64,000 nt of DNA from Candidatus Pullichristensenella stercorigallinarum. Lineage in GTDB: Bacteria > Bacillota > Clostridia > Christensenellales > Aristaeellaceae. Under the pieces are notes generated by a model. It did not search any database. It worked only from the letters and a program-made list of their open reading frames with translations, and had not been told where the DNA came from. The position numbers and the translations under genes were made by a program. This document shows positions 48,527-57,716 of the stretch, piece after piece. Where the stretch lies: the NCBI GenBank assembly GCA_018712945.1, contig DVFZ01000033.1, positions 43,795 through 107,794 of the forward strand. Direction: 5' to 3'. The stretch's first letter is position 1; each line of letters begins with the position of its first letter.

Positions 48527-48982
48527 ATGGCTTATGTACCCGTACCCAAAGATTTAACCAAAGTCAAAACCAAGGTCATGTTCAATCTGACCCGAAGGCA
48601 GCTGGTCTGCTTTACCGCCGGGGCGCTTGTAGGCGTACCGCTGTTCTTTTTGCTCCGTGAGCCTGCGGGAAACAGCATGGCCGCCATGTGTATGATGCTG
48701 GTCATGATGCCCTTCTTCCTGCTGGCAATGTATGAAAAGCATGGACAGCCCCTGGAAAAGATCGTCGGCAACATTCTCAAAGTAGCTATGATCCGTCCCA
48801 AGCAGCGTCCCTACCAGACCAATAACTTTTATGCCGTATTAAAGCGGCAGGAAATGCTCGATAAGGAGGTGTATGACATTGTTCACCGCAATGAAAAGCT
48901 GGCTGCGCCGTCTGCTGGGAAAACCGGAAGAAAAGACCGTGCAGCCGGTAAAGATAAAGAAAAAGCTGTCCCGCGCCGATAA
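48527..48982 (+). CDS. PrgI-family conjugation protein
   Basis: Protein of 151 aa with two adjacent membrane helices (about 26-70) after a short cytoplasmic start YVPVPKDLTKVKTKVMFNLTRRQ. The KPRQRPYQTNNFY-like region and a basic tail follow; this is the PrgI/VirB3-like component usually encoded just before VirB4. I chose ATG 48527 with AAAGGAGG 8 nt upstream. Its last 110 nt overlap the VirB4 start in another frame, a common arrangement in these elements. Confidence 0.85.
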   Translation: MAYVPVPKDLTKVKTKVMFNLTRRQLVCFTAGALVGVPLFFLLREPAGNSMAAMCMMLVMMPFFLLAMYEKHGQPLEKIVGNILKVAMIRPKQRPYQTNNFYAVLKRQEMLDKEVYDIVHRNEKLAAPSAGKTGRKDRAAGKDKEKAVPRR

Positions 48983-51340
48983 GAAGCAGATCGAAGCGGC
49001 CATTGCCCGCGCCAACCGCACGGACAAAAAAGGAAAATCAGCACAGGACAGTATCCCCTATGAACGGATGTGGCCGGACGGGATCTGCCGTGTATCGGAC
49101 AGCCACTACACAAAGACCATTCAGTTTCAGGACATCAACTATCAGCTCTCCCAAAATGAAGATAAGACCGCGATCTTTGAGGGCTGGTGTGATTTCCTCA
49201 ATTATTTCGACAGCTCGATTCACTTCCAGCTGTCTTTTTTGAACCTTGCGGCATCGGAGGAGACCTTTGCAAACTCCATTTCCATCCCTCCCCAGGGGGA
49301 TGCCTTTGACAGTATCCGTGAGGAATACACCACGATGCTGCAAAATCAGCTGGCCAGAGGAAACAACGGTCTTATCAAGACCAAATACCTGACTTTTGGT
49401 ATCGACGCGGACAGTATCAAAGCCGCCAAGCCCCGCCTGGAGCGTATTGAGACCGATATACTCAATAACTTCAAGCGTCTTGGTGTAGCCGCCAGAACAC
49501 TGGACGGTAAGGAAAGGCTTTCCCAACTTCATGCGGTATTCCACATGGATGAACAGCTCCCGTTTCAGTTTGAATGGGACTGGCTGGCTCCTTCCGGTCT
49601 GTCCACGAAAGATTTTATTGCACCAAGCTCCTTTGAGTTCCGCACCGGCAAGCAGTTCCGTATGGGCAAGAAATACGGGGCTGTTTCTTTTTTGCAGATC
49701 CTTGCACCGGAGCTGAATGACCGTCTGTTGGCTGATTTTCTGGATATGGAAAGCTCGCTCATTGTGAGTATGCACATTCAGTCGGTGGATCAGGTGAAAG
49801 CCATTAAGACGGTAAAGCGCAAGATTACCGACCTGGACCGCAGTAAGATCGAGGAACAGAAAAAAGCAGTCCGCGCAGGGTACGACATGGATATCATTCC
49901 CTCTGACCTTGCCACCTACGGTAGCGAGGCGAAAAAGCTGTTGCAGGATTTGCAGAGCCGAAACGAGAGAATGTTCCTGGTCTCCTTTTTGGTGCTGAAC
50001 ACAGCGGACAATCCCCGTCAGCTGGGTAACAACATCTTTCAGGCAGGTTCCATTGCCCAGAAGTATAACTGCCAGCTGACCAGACTGGACTTTCAGCAGG
50101 AAGAAGGGCTGATGAGCTGTCTGCCTCTGGGACTCAATCAGATCGAGATCCAGCGAGGGCTGACCACCAGTTCTACGGCTATCTTTGTACCGTTCACCAC
50201 ACAGGAATTATTCCAGAACGGCAAAGAGGCGCTGTACTACGGCATCAACGCCCTGTCCAACAACCTCATCATGGTAGACAGAAAGCTGCTGAAAAACCCC
50301 AACGGCTTGATTTTGGGTACGCCGGGTTCCGGTAAGTCCTTCAGCGCCAAGCGTGAGATTGCCAACTGCTTTTTGCTTACCAATGATGATGTCATCATCT
50401 GTGACCCGGAAGCGGAGTACGCACCTCTGGTGGAGCGTCTGCATGGGCAGGTCATCAAGATCTCGCCTACCTCAACCAACTACATCAATCCGATGGATCT
50501 GAACCTGGACTATTCGGATGATGAAAGCCCGCTGTCCCTCAAGTCTGACTTTATCCTCAGCTTGTGTGAGCTGATCGTGGGCGGTAAGGACGGATTGCAG
50601 CCGGTGCAGAAAACCATCATCGACCGTTGTGTGCGTCTGGTCTATCAGACCTACCTCAATGACCCGCGCCCGGAGAATATGCCCATACTGGAGGACCTAT
50701 ATAACCTGCTCCGTTCACAGGAGGAAAAGGAAGCCCAGTATATTGCCACGGCCCTTGAAATCTATGTAACCGGCTCCCTCAATGTGTTCAACCACCAGAG
50801 CAATGTGGACATCAATAACCGCATTGTCTGCTATGACATCAAGGAGCTGGGAAGCAGCTCAAGAAAATCGGTATGTTGGTGGTCCAGGATCAGGTGTGGA
50901 ACCGCGTTACCATTAACCGCGCTGCCCACAAGTCCACCCGCTACTATATCGACGAGATGCACCTGCTTTTGAAGGAGGAGCAAACCGCTGCCTACACAGT
51001 AGAAATTTGGAAGCGATTCAGAAAATGGGGCGGAATCCCCACCGGCATCACGCAGAATGTCAAAGACCTGCTTTCCAGCCGTGAAGTGGAGAACATATTT
51101 GAAAACTCCGACTTCGTGTATATGCTCAACCAGGCAGGCGGAGACCGACAGATTCTCGCCAAGCAGCTGGGCATTTCCACGCATCAGCTTAGCTATGTGA
51201 CCCACTCCGGTGAGGGCGAGGGTCTGCTGTTCTATGGCTCCACGATCTTGCCGTTTGTGGATCACTTCCCGAAGAATACCGAGCTTTACCGCATTATGAC
51301 CACCAAACCCCAGGAACTGAAAAAGAAGGAGGATGAATGA
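48873..51340 (+). pseudogene. VirB4/TraE-type conjugation ATPase, disrupted by a 1-nt frameshift near 50851
   Basis: Together the two ORFs (48873-50972 and 50873-51340) encode a normal VirB4 of about 820 aa. The Walker A GTPGSGKSFSAKREI is in the first frame (about residue 485) and the Walker B YYIDEMHLLL is in the second. After DIKELG the first frame runs into SSSRKSVCWW nonsense and stops at 50972. In the -1 frame the expected GKQLKKIGMLVVQDQVWNR resumes, so one base is missing around 50850-50853 (GGGAAG). No slippery heptamer is evident, so this is a deletion or an assembly error. If real, the mating-pore ATPase is inactive. Start ATG 48873, or TTG 48879 with better spacing. Confidence 0.85.
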
Positions 51341-51720
51341 TGATGAACCCCAACATTTTGAATCAAAACCCGCTGATGTTTTTTGACAGGGCGGTAAATG
51401 CCCAGCGCAGCCAGCTGCTTACGGTCATGGCCGATGCGGTAAGTGAGTGCCGCACGGCGGCAGATCAGGCAGCAGAACTGAATGAGACCGGTCAGGTGGG
51501 GCTTCTCCGTCTGGCAGAGGTCTGGAGCGCCATCCGTGCTAAGGAAGGCATGGGCGGTCTGGTTCTGGAAGGAACCGAAGCGAAGATCCTGTCCGATGTG
51601 GTGGCACAGTTTTATGCCTACCTGTCCGGCTGTATGTTCAACGATCCTGTGGGGATGGCCATTTATGCAGAGCTGCACTACATGATGTCCTCCCTCATGC
51701 TGGGAGAATGGTTTGAATAA
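51337..51720 (+). CDS. Conserved-looking ICE protein after VirB4
   Basis: Protein of 127 aa, not recognised by name. It is mostly helical, with no signal or membrane segment, and has MFFDRAVNAQRSQLLTVMADAVSECR and MFNDPVGMAIYAELHYMMSSLMLGEWF. It begins within the VirB4 stop (ATGATG cluster with AGAAGGAGG upstream) and overlaps the CHAP-protein start by 8 nt, so it is translationally embedded in the transfer operon. Role unknown; probably an accessory of the mating channel. Confidence 0.7.
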   Translation: MMMNPNILNQNPLMFFDRAVNAQRSQLLTVMADAVSECRTAADQAAELNETGQVGLLRLAEVWSAIRAKEGMGGLVLEGTEAKILSDVVAQFYAYLSGCMFNDPVGMAIYAELHYMMSSLMLGEWFE

Positions 51721-53449
51721 GGAACCGCGCCTGCGCTTTACTGATGAGGAACGGTCTGACCCAGCACTGGAAAAGCCAATCCGTAAAGCGGAGAAAGCTG
51801 CGGCCAGAGCAGATAAGGCGCAGGCCAATATCCCAAAGAAAAAGGTCAGGCAGACGGTCATTGACCCGGATACCGGAAAAAAGGCCTCGAAGCTGACCTT
51901 TGAGGACAAGAAAAAGCCACCCTCCAAAGTTTCTCAAGGGGTCAAGGAAGCTCCTGTCCATCTGGTCGCGGGCAAGCTCCACAAAGAAATCCGGGAAACA
52001 GAACAGGACAATGTGGGCGTGGAAAGCGCCCACAAGTCCGAGGAGGCGGTGGAGACCGGCGTTTATCTGGTGCGGGAGGGCTACCGCAGCCACAAGCTGA
52101 AGCCCTACCGCAAAGCAGCCCAGGCAGAGCGCCAACTGGAAAAGGCAAATGTAAATGTCCTGTACCAGAAATCCTTGCAGGAAAATCCTCAGTTTTCCAG
52201 CAATCCTCTTTCCCGGTGGCAGCAAAAGCAGGCCATCAAAAAGCAGTATGCTGCCGCCAAGCGCACTGGTCAGACTGCCGGAAACACCGCCCAGGCTGCG
52301 TCCAAAACCGGAAAAGCCGCAAGGACGGTAAAAGAAAAGGCACAGCAGGCAGGGGCATTCGTTATGCGCCACAAGAAAGGCTTCCTGATCGCAGGGGTTT
52401 TGTTCCTCATCGCCTGTATGCTGATGAATACCATGTCCTCTTGTTCCATGATGGCGCAGAGCATCGGTTCCGTTCTCTCCGGCACCACCTATCCGTCGGA
52501 TGACCCGGAAATGCTGGCAGTGGAAGCAGATTATGCAGCCAGAGAAGCCCAGTTGCAGGAGGAAATTGACAACATCGAAAGCAGCCATCCAGGGTATGAC
52601 GAGTATCGCTATGACCTTGGCATGATCGGCCATGACCCTCATGAGCTGGCGGCATTTCTCTCTGCTGTCTTGCAGGGCTATACCCGGCAAAGCGCCCAGG
52701 CAGAGCTGGCGCGTGTGTTTGCAGCACAGTATCAGCTGACGCTTACCGAGGAAGTGGAAATCCGCTACCGCACGGAGACCTCCACCGATCCGGAGACCGG
52801 CGAGACCACCTCAGAAGAAGTCCCCTATGAGTATTACATTCTGAATGTGAAACTCACCAGCAAGCCCATTTCCGCTGTGGCGTCGGAGCTATTGACCCCG
52901 GAGCAGATGGAAATGTATCAGGTCTACCGACAGACCATGGGCAATAAGCCGCTGTTGTTTGGCGGCGGTTCCCCTGATACCAGCGGCTCTGAAGATCTGT
53001 CCGGTGTGCAGTTCATTAACGGCACCCGCCCCGGCAATCCGCAGCTGGTGGAACTGGCGAAAAGTCAGGTGGGCAATGTGGGCGGTTATCCCTACTGGAG
53101 CTGGTATGGCTTTGACAGCCGCGTGGAATGGTGTGCCTGCTTTGTATCCTGGTGCTATAACCAGGCAGGAAAAAGTGAGCCGCGCTTTGCAGGCTGTGAG
53201 TGGCAGGGTGTTCCGTGGTTCCAGTCTCATGGACAATGGGGCGCAAGAGGATATGAAAACATCGCTCCCGGCGATGCCATTTTCTTCGATTGGGATCTGG
53301 ACGGTACTGCTGACCATGTGGGAATCGTCATCGGCACCGATGGCAGCCGTGTTTATACCGTGGAGGGAAATTCCGGCGATGCCTGCAAGATCAAAAGTTA
53401 TGACCTGAATTATCAAAGCATTAAGGGCTACGGTCTGATGAACTGGTAA
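51713..53449 (+). CDS. Membrane-anchored CHAP-domain peptidoglycan hydrolase (VirB1-like role)
   Basis: Protein of 578 aa. A long basic, helical cytoplasmic region (about 1-215) precedes one membrane helix (about 222-242), an extracytoplasmic domain (about 270-420) and a C-terminal CHAP domain with catalytic Cys in EWCACFVSWCY (about 470-480) and His in DHVGIVIG (about 534-541). It probably opens the cell wall locally for the mating channel. The TTG start at 51713 has GGGAG 6 nt upstream and overlaps the previous gene. No lytic transglycosylase domain is seen, unlike many Gram-positive homologues. Confidence 0.87.
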   Translation: MNKEPRLRFTDEERSDPALEKPIRKAEKAAARADKAQANIPKKKVRQTVIDPDTGKKASKLTFEDKKKPPSKVSQGVKEAPVHLVAGKLHKEIRETEQDNVGVESAHKSEEAVETGVYLVREGYRSHKLKPYRKAAQAERQLEKANVNVLYQKSLQENPQFSSNPLSRWQQKQAIKKQYAAAKRTGQTAGNTAQAASKTGKAARTVKEKAQQAGAFVMRHKKGFLIAGVLFLIACMLMNTMSSCSMMAQSIGSVLSGTTYPSDDPEMLAVEADYAAREAQLQEEIDNIESSHPGYDEYRYDLGMIGHDPHELAAFLSAVLQGYTRQSAQAELARVFAAQYQLTLTEEVEIRYRTETSTDPETGETTSEEVPYEYYILNVKLTSKPISAVASELLTPEQMEMYQVYRQTMGNKPLLFGGGSPDTSGSEDLSGVQFINGTRPGNPQLVELAKSQVGNVGGYPYWSWYGFDSRVEWCACFVSWCYNQAGKSEPRFAGCEWQGVPWFQSHGQWGARGYENIAPGDAIFFDWDLDGTADHVGIVIGTDGSRVYTVEGNSGDACKIKSYDLNYQSIKGYGLMNW

Positions 53450-53478
53450 CAGAGATTTTTTAGAAGGAGTGATAGACG

Positions 53479-53730
53479 ATGGCAAAGAACAAAATTGAAC
53501 GCATTGACCAGGAGATTACCAAGGTCCGCGAGAAGATTGCGGAATATCAGGAAAAGCTCAAGGTGCTGGAGGCACAGAAAACCGAGGCGGAAAATCTGGA
53601 GATCGTCCAGATGGTGCGCGCACTGCGTATGACCCCGGCTCAGCTAAGCGCCATGCTGTCCGGAGGCATAGTTCCCGGCAGTATGGTGGATGACAACAAC
53701 GAACAGGAGGAAAACAGCTATGAGGAATAA
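53479..53730 (+). CDS. DUF4315-like coiled-coil protein
   Basis: Protein of 83 aa. The N-terminal coiled coil [35 protein letters not shown] (about 5-39) is followed by [12 protein letters not shown] (about 51-62), the usual pattern of DUF4315 proteins in Clostridial ICEs. RBS AGAAGGAG about 10 nt before the ATG. Its 3' end overlaps the next gene by 11 nt. Role unknown; the neighbourhood suggests a T4SS accessory. Confidence 0.78.
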   Translation: MAKNKIERIDQEITKVREKIAEYQEKLKVLEAQKTEAENLEIVQMVRALRMTPAQLSAMLSGGIVPGSMVDDNNEQEENSYEE

Positions 53731-54475
53731 ACGATTGCTCCGAACACTTTCCGCCCTTTGCCTGACGCTGGTTCTGGCATCGGGCTTTACCGTTCACGCT
53801 TTTGCCCAGGGCGCAGCGCCGCCCCCGGCAGAGGATACCACTAATGACAGCAATGTGGTGGTGGAAGAACCCGAAAAAGCACCTCCGCTGACCCCGGATG
53901 GCAATGCTGCTCTGGTGGATGATTTTGGTGGCAACAAGCAGCTCATTACCGTTACCACCAAGGCAGGCAACTATTTTTATATCCTGATCGACAGGGCCAA
54001 TGAGGATAAAAAGACTGCTGTTCACTTTCTGAACCAGGTGGATGAAGCGGACCTGATGGCGCTGATGGAAGATGGAAATGCCAAAGAGGAGCCGCCTGCG
54101 GTGTGCAGCTGCACGAAGAAATGTGAAGCAGGGGCAGTCAATACGGCCTGTCCGGTCTGTGTAACGGATAAGAGTAAATGTACGGGAAAAGCACCGGAAC
54201 CTCCGGCAGAAACACCGAAGCCAGAAAAAGAGAAGCCTGCCGGACTGAACCCGGCTGCGCTGATCCTGCTGCTGGCTCTGCTTGGTGGAGGTGGTGTATT
54301 TGCCTACTTGAAGCTCGTTAAGAACAAGCCTAAGACCAAGGGCAATGACAGTCTGGACGATTATGATTATGGCGAGGAAGATTCCGAGGAATGGGAAACC
54401 GAGGATGAGGAGTCGGACGAGCCTGACGCTGACGGGGGCAGCGCAGAAAATGATGACGAGGACAGCATGAAATGA
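53720..54475 (+). CDS. DUF4366-like secreted/membrane protein with Cys-rich segment
   Basis: Protein of 251 aa. Signal peptide (about 1-31, ending VHAFAQ), a globular domain with [43 protein letters not shown] (about 73-115), a Cys-rich stretch (CSCTKKC, CPVC, about 128-155), a Pro/Lys linker, one membrane helix (about 173-195) and an acidic tail. This is the DUF4366 layout of ICE-encoded proteins following DUF4315. I chose ATG 53720 with GGAGG about 10 nt upstream. Possibly a surface component of the conjugation channel. Confidence 0.78.
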   Translation: MRNKRLLRTLSALCLTLVLASGFTVHAFAQGAAPPPAEDTTNDSNVVVEEPEKAPPLTPDGNAALVDDFGGNKQLITVTTKAGNYFYILIDRANEDKKTAVHFLNQVDEADLMALMEDGNAKEEPPAVCSCTKKCEAGAVNTACPVCVTDKSKCTGKAPEPPAETPKPEKEKPAGLNPAALILLLALLGGGGVFAYLKLVKNKPKTKGNDSLDDYDYGEEDSEEWETEDEESDEPDADGGSAENDDEDSMK

Positions 54476-54666
54476 CCCGTTTCACAGACAGTCCCTATGA
54501 ACGCATGATGACACGCAGGCCGGAGGGCGGGAAGAAAACTTCCCGTCCTCCTTCTTTACCCCCAAGCCACCCCTGTTATGGCTGCGGGAATTATGGAAGT
54601 CCCTGCGTAGGCGTCTGCCACCGGGAAATGGAACGATGGCTCAAAGAAAGGAAACGAAAAAAATGA
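54472..54666 (+). CDS. Small Cys-rich ICE protein
   Basis: Protein of 64 aa. [18 protein letters not shown] (about 35-52) has four Cys and one His and looks like a small zinc-binding site; the tail is basic. The ATG overlaps the previous stop (ATGA) and its stop overlaps the next start, so it is part of the operon. Function unknown. Confidence 0.65.
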   Translation: MTRFTDSPYERMMTRRPEGGKKTSRPPSLPPSHPCYGCGNYGSPCVGVCHREMERWLKERKRKK

Positions 54667-55355
54667 GTGTTCTGATTATATTTATCAAGCTGATTGTTGT
54701 TTTTGACCTGCTGGTGATCGCCGTGTATTTTGGCGGAGACATTCTTTCTACCATGTTAAACAAACTTCGGAGAAAAGCAAAACAGGAAGATTCCTTTGAC
54801 TTTTCTCAGGATGCCGTGATGGTTTCATTATCCATAGATTCTGTCCGTCAGCTTTATTCCGGTGACGCGGCAGATTTTGTGGAAGATAAGATTCTGCCAA
54901 ATGCGGAGAAAACGATGGCTGTTTTGACGGACCAGGAACAGGCAGCAGCCCGTCTGCTCTTATCTGCCCTGATCGGTTTTCTTGCAGCAGAAGCTCCTAT
55001 GGATGAACAGAGCTTTCCTATGGTAATGGAACTTCTGAACTGTATGGAGGGTGAAAAAGAGGATGGTTGTCAGGATGCAGTAGAAAGTTTGCTTGAAGAT
55101 GCTGTCCGCAATACCCACCGCCATGAAGAATATTACAGCAATTATCAACGCTACCAGCTGATGCAGGTGGATAAAACTCGTGTCATTTTGGCTTGCCGCA
55201 TCATCATCAATGACCTGCTGGGGAAACTGTACCGCTATGACTACCGGTTTGGTTATAACCTGCTTCTGGATGAGGAAAACAGCATTGAGAAAAAACTGCA
55301 CACGCCTGTGCGGGAAGAATGGGAGGTTGAAGAATATGAAGCTGGTGATTGCTGA
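54663..55355 (+). CDS. Stand-alone protein resembling the all-alpha domain of the VirD4 coupling protein
   Basis: Protein of 230 aa: one N-terminal membrane helix (about 3-25), then a helical domain. Residues about 96-146 align by eye with the VirD4 all-alpha insertion from this same element: LLSALIGFLAAEAPMDEQSF against LLYCALIGYIHYEAPVEEQNF, and the ELLNCMEGEKEDGCQDAVESL stretch against EMINSMEVREDDEEYKNAVDL. QRYQLMQVDKTRVILACRI continues the match to KKYKLAAGKTAKSILISCG. No Walker motifs are present. It may modulate substrate selection or compete with the coupling protein; this is inference. ATG 54663 has GGAAACG upstream; topB starts inside its 3' end. Confidence 0.7.
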   Translation: MSVLIIFIKLIVVFDLLVIAVYFGGDILSTMLNKLRRKAKQEDSFDFSQDAVMVSLSIDSVRQLYSGDAADFVEDKILPNAEKTMAVLTDQEQAAARLLLSALIGFLAAEAPMDEQSFPMVMELLNCMEGEKEDGCQDAVESLLEDAVRNTHRHEEYYSNYQRYQLMQVDKTRVILACRIIINDLLGKLYRYDYRFGYNLLLDEENSIEKKLHTPVREEWEVEEYEAGDC

Positions 55356-57435
55356 AAAACCATCAGTTGCCCAGAGTTTGGCGGCGGTGATCGGTGCAAC
55401 TGCCCGTAAGGACGGGTATCTGGAAGGCGGTGGCTGGCGTGTCAGCTGGTGTGTGGGCCATCTGGCCGGTCTTGCGGACGCAGACAGCTATGACCCCAAG
55501 TACGCAAAGTGGCGATATGATGACCTGCCTATTCTGCCGGAGCATTGGCAGATGGTGGTGGGAAAGGATAAGAAAAAGCAGTTTGATATTCTCAAAAAGC
55601 TGATGAACGCCCCGGATGTGACGGAGGTGGTAAATGCCTGTGATGCCGGACGCGAGGGCGAGCTGATCTTCCGAAGTGTCTATGAGCTGGCAGGCTGCCA
55701 AAAGCCGATGAAAAGGCTCTGGATTTCTTCGATGGAGGACTCCGCCATAAGGGAGGGCTTTGCAAACCTGCGCCCCGGTGCGGACTATGACGGGCTTCGG
55801 GATGCTGCTCTTTGCCGCGCTAAGGCCGACTGGCTGGTGGGAATCAATGCCACAAGGCTGTTTTCCGTGCTGTACCACCGCACCCTCAATATCGGGCGCG
55901 TGATGTCCCCAACGCTGGCGCTCATTGTCCAGCGAGAAGCTGAGATCGACACCTTTAAGCCGGTTCCCTTTTATACCGTGGCGCTGGAGCTGCCCGGTCT
56001 TACCGTATCCGGGGAGCGCATGAGTGACCGAGCAAGCGCAGAGCAGCTGAAAGAAGCCTGTCAGGGTGCAGCTGTCACAATCAAAAAGGTGGAGTGCAAG
56101 GAAAAGTCCGAAAAGCCGCCTGCCCTCTATGACCTGACTACTCTGCAAAGAGATGCCAACCGCCTGCTTGGATTTACAGCTCAGCAGACCCTGGACTATC
56201 TGCAAAGCCTGTATGAAAAGAAGCTCTGCACCTATCCCCGTACTGACAGCCGCTATCTGACCGGTGATATGGCAGACAGCCTGCCGGTGCTGGTCAATCT
56301 GGTTGCCAATGCTATGCCGTTTCGCAAAGGGATCGCCATTACCTGTGATCCGCAGACAGTCATCAACGATAAGAAAGTAACCGACCACCACGCAGTAATC
56401 CCTACCAGAAATCTCAAGGATGCAGACCTTTCTGCCCTTCCTGCGGGAGAAAAAGCGGTGCTGGAGCTGGTGGCCCTGCGTCTGCTGTGTGCCGTAGCCC
56501 AGCCCCATATCTATTCGGAAACCGTTGTGATTGCAGCGTGTGCCGGTGGGGAGTTTACCGCCAAAGGAAAAACAGTGAAGCACCCCGGATGGAAAGCGCT
56601 GGAGGACGCTTACCGTGCCAAAATGAAGGATGCAGAGCCGAAAAAAGAGGGTGCAGAGAAAGCCCTGCCGGAGCTGACCGAAGGACAGACCCTTTCGGTT
56701 TCTGCGGCAATCGTCAAAGAAGGCAAAAGCAGTCCGCCTCAGCACTTTACGGAGGACACCCTATTGTCCGCGATGGAGACTGCCGGAAAAGAGGATATGC
56801 CGGAGGATGCCGAACGAAAAGGTCTGGGGACACCGGCCACTCGTGCCGGTATTTTGGAAAAGCTGGTATCTGCCGGTTTTCTGGAACGAAAAAAGAGCAG
56901 GAAAACGGTGCAGCTTCTCCCTTCCCACGATGCAGTCTCCCTGATAACAGTCTTGCCGGAACAGCTGCAATCGCCGCTTCTGACTGCCGAGTGGGAGTAC
57001 CGCCTGGGAGAGATCGAGCGCGGGCAGCTTGCCCCGGAGGAGTTTCTGGACGGGATCAGCACCATGCTGAAAGATCTGGTGGGAACTTATCAGGTCATCA
57101 AGGGAACCGAGTACCTGTTCACTCCGCCCCGTGAGGTGGTGGGCAAATGCCCCCGCTGCGGCGGTGAAGTTGCAGAATTGCAAAAAGGCTTCTTCTGTCA
57201 GAATGATTCTTGCAAATTTGCAATCTGGAAAAATAACAAATGGTGGGCTGCCAAGAAAAAACAGCCCACCAAGGCTGTGGTGTCTGCACTGCTGAAAGAT
57301 GGCCGTGTCCGTGTAACGGGCCTATATTCGGAGAAAACCGGAAAGACCTACGATGCCGCTGTGGTTTTGGAGGATGATGGACAGTACGCTAACTTCAAGC
57401 TGGAATTTGACCAGCGGAAAGGAGGCAGCCGATGA
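55336..57435 (+). CDS. topB: DNA topoisomerase III
   Basis: Protein of 699 aa, a type IA topoisomerase. The TOPRIM start MKLVIAEKPSVAQSLA and DAGREGELIFR (about 103-113), the catalytic Tyr in CTYPRTDSRYL (about 298-308) and the KGLGTPATRA block (about 495) are all there, with a C-terminal CPRCGGEV zinc motif. Single-strand passage may resolve intermediates of element replication and transfer. I chose ATG 55336 with GGGAGG 9 nt upstream; it overlaps the previous gene by 20 nt. ICE-borne topB is common in this class. Confidence 0.95.
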   Translation: MKLVIAEKPSVAQSLAAVIGATARKDGYLEGGGWRVSWCVGHLAGLADADSYDPKYAKWRYDDLPILPEHWQMVVGKDKKKQFDILKKLMNAPDVTEVVNACDAGREGELIFRSVYELAGCQKPMKRLWISSMEDSAIREGFANLRPGADYDGLRDAALCRAKADWLVGINATRLFSVLYHRTLNIGRVMSPTLALIVQREAEIDTFKPVPFYTVALELPGLTVSGERMSDRASAEQLKEACQGAAVTIKKVECKEKSEKPPALYDLTTLQRDANRLLGFTAQQTLDYLQSLYEKKLCTYPRTDSRYLTGDMADSLPVLVNLVANAMPFRKGIAITCDPQTVINDKKVTDHHAVIPTRNLKDADLSALPAGEKAVLELVALRLLCAVAQPHIYSETVVIAACAGGEFTAKGKTVKHPGWKALEDAYRAKMKDAEPKKEGAEKALPELTEGQTLSVSAAIVKEGKSSPPQHFTEDTLLSAMETAGKEDMPEDAERKGLGTPATRAGILEKLVSAGFLERKKSRKTVQLLPSHDAVSLITVLPEQLQSPLLTAEWEYRLGEIERGQLAPEEFLDGISTMLKDLVGTYQVIKGTEYLFTPPREVVGKCPRCGGEVAELQKGFFCQNDSCKFAIWKNNKWWAAKKKQPTKAVVSALLKDGRVRVTGLYSEKTGKTYDAAVVLEDDGQYANFKLEFDQRKGGSR

Positions 57436-57710
57436 AGCTCTCTTTAGCGGAACGAGAAACCATTCTCCTCTATAACCAGGCAGAACCAATGGCTGAGGTC
57501 TACACCCATGATCCCCGTCTGATGGAGAAGCTGGAACTGCTGGCAAAAAAGCACCCCGACCAGATTACCCGAAAGGATGCCCATAACTTTACCGTCCCCA
57601 AGCGGTGTGTATCAGTCAGGGAGCCATACAGCGCAGAACGCCGCAAAGCTGCCAGTGAGCGTGCGAAAGCTGCCGGATACCAGCCCCCTGTGAGAAAGGC
57701 CGGCAGTTAA
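57432..57710 (+). CDS. Small basic ICE protein following topB
   Basis: Protein of 92 aa. SLAERETILLYNQAEPMAEVYTHDP (about 4-28) and a basic tail; probably a small nucleic-acid-related protein, but no domain recognised. The ATG overlaps the topB stop (ATGA) with GGAGG upstream, so it is cotranslated with topB. Confidence 0.7.
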   Translation: MKLSLAERETILLYNQAEPMAEVYTHDPRLMEKLELLAKKHPDQITRKDAHNFTVPKRCVSVREPYSAERRKAASERAKAAGYQPPVRKAGS

Positions 57711-57716
57711 AGGCAC

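Noticed and set aside
50845-50872. Programmed -1 frameshifting in virB4
   Set aside because: The direction fits -1, but no X-XXY-YYZ heptamer in frame and no clear downstream pseudoknot; a deleted base explains the data more simply.
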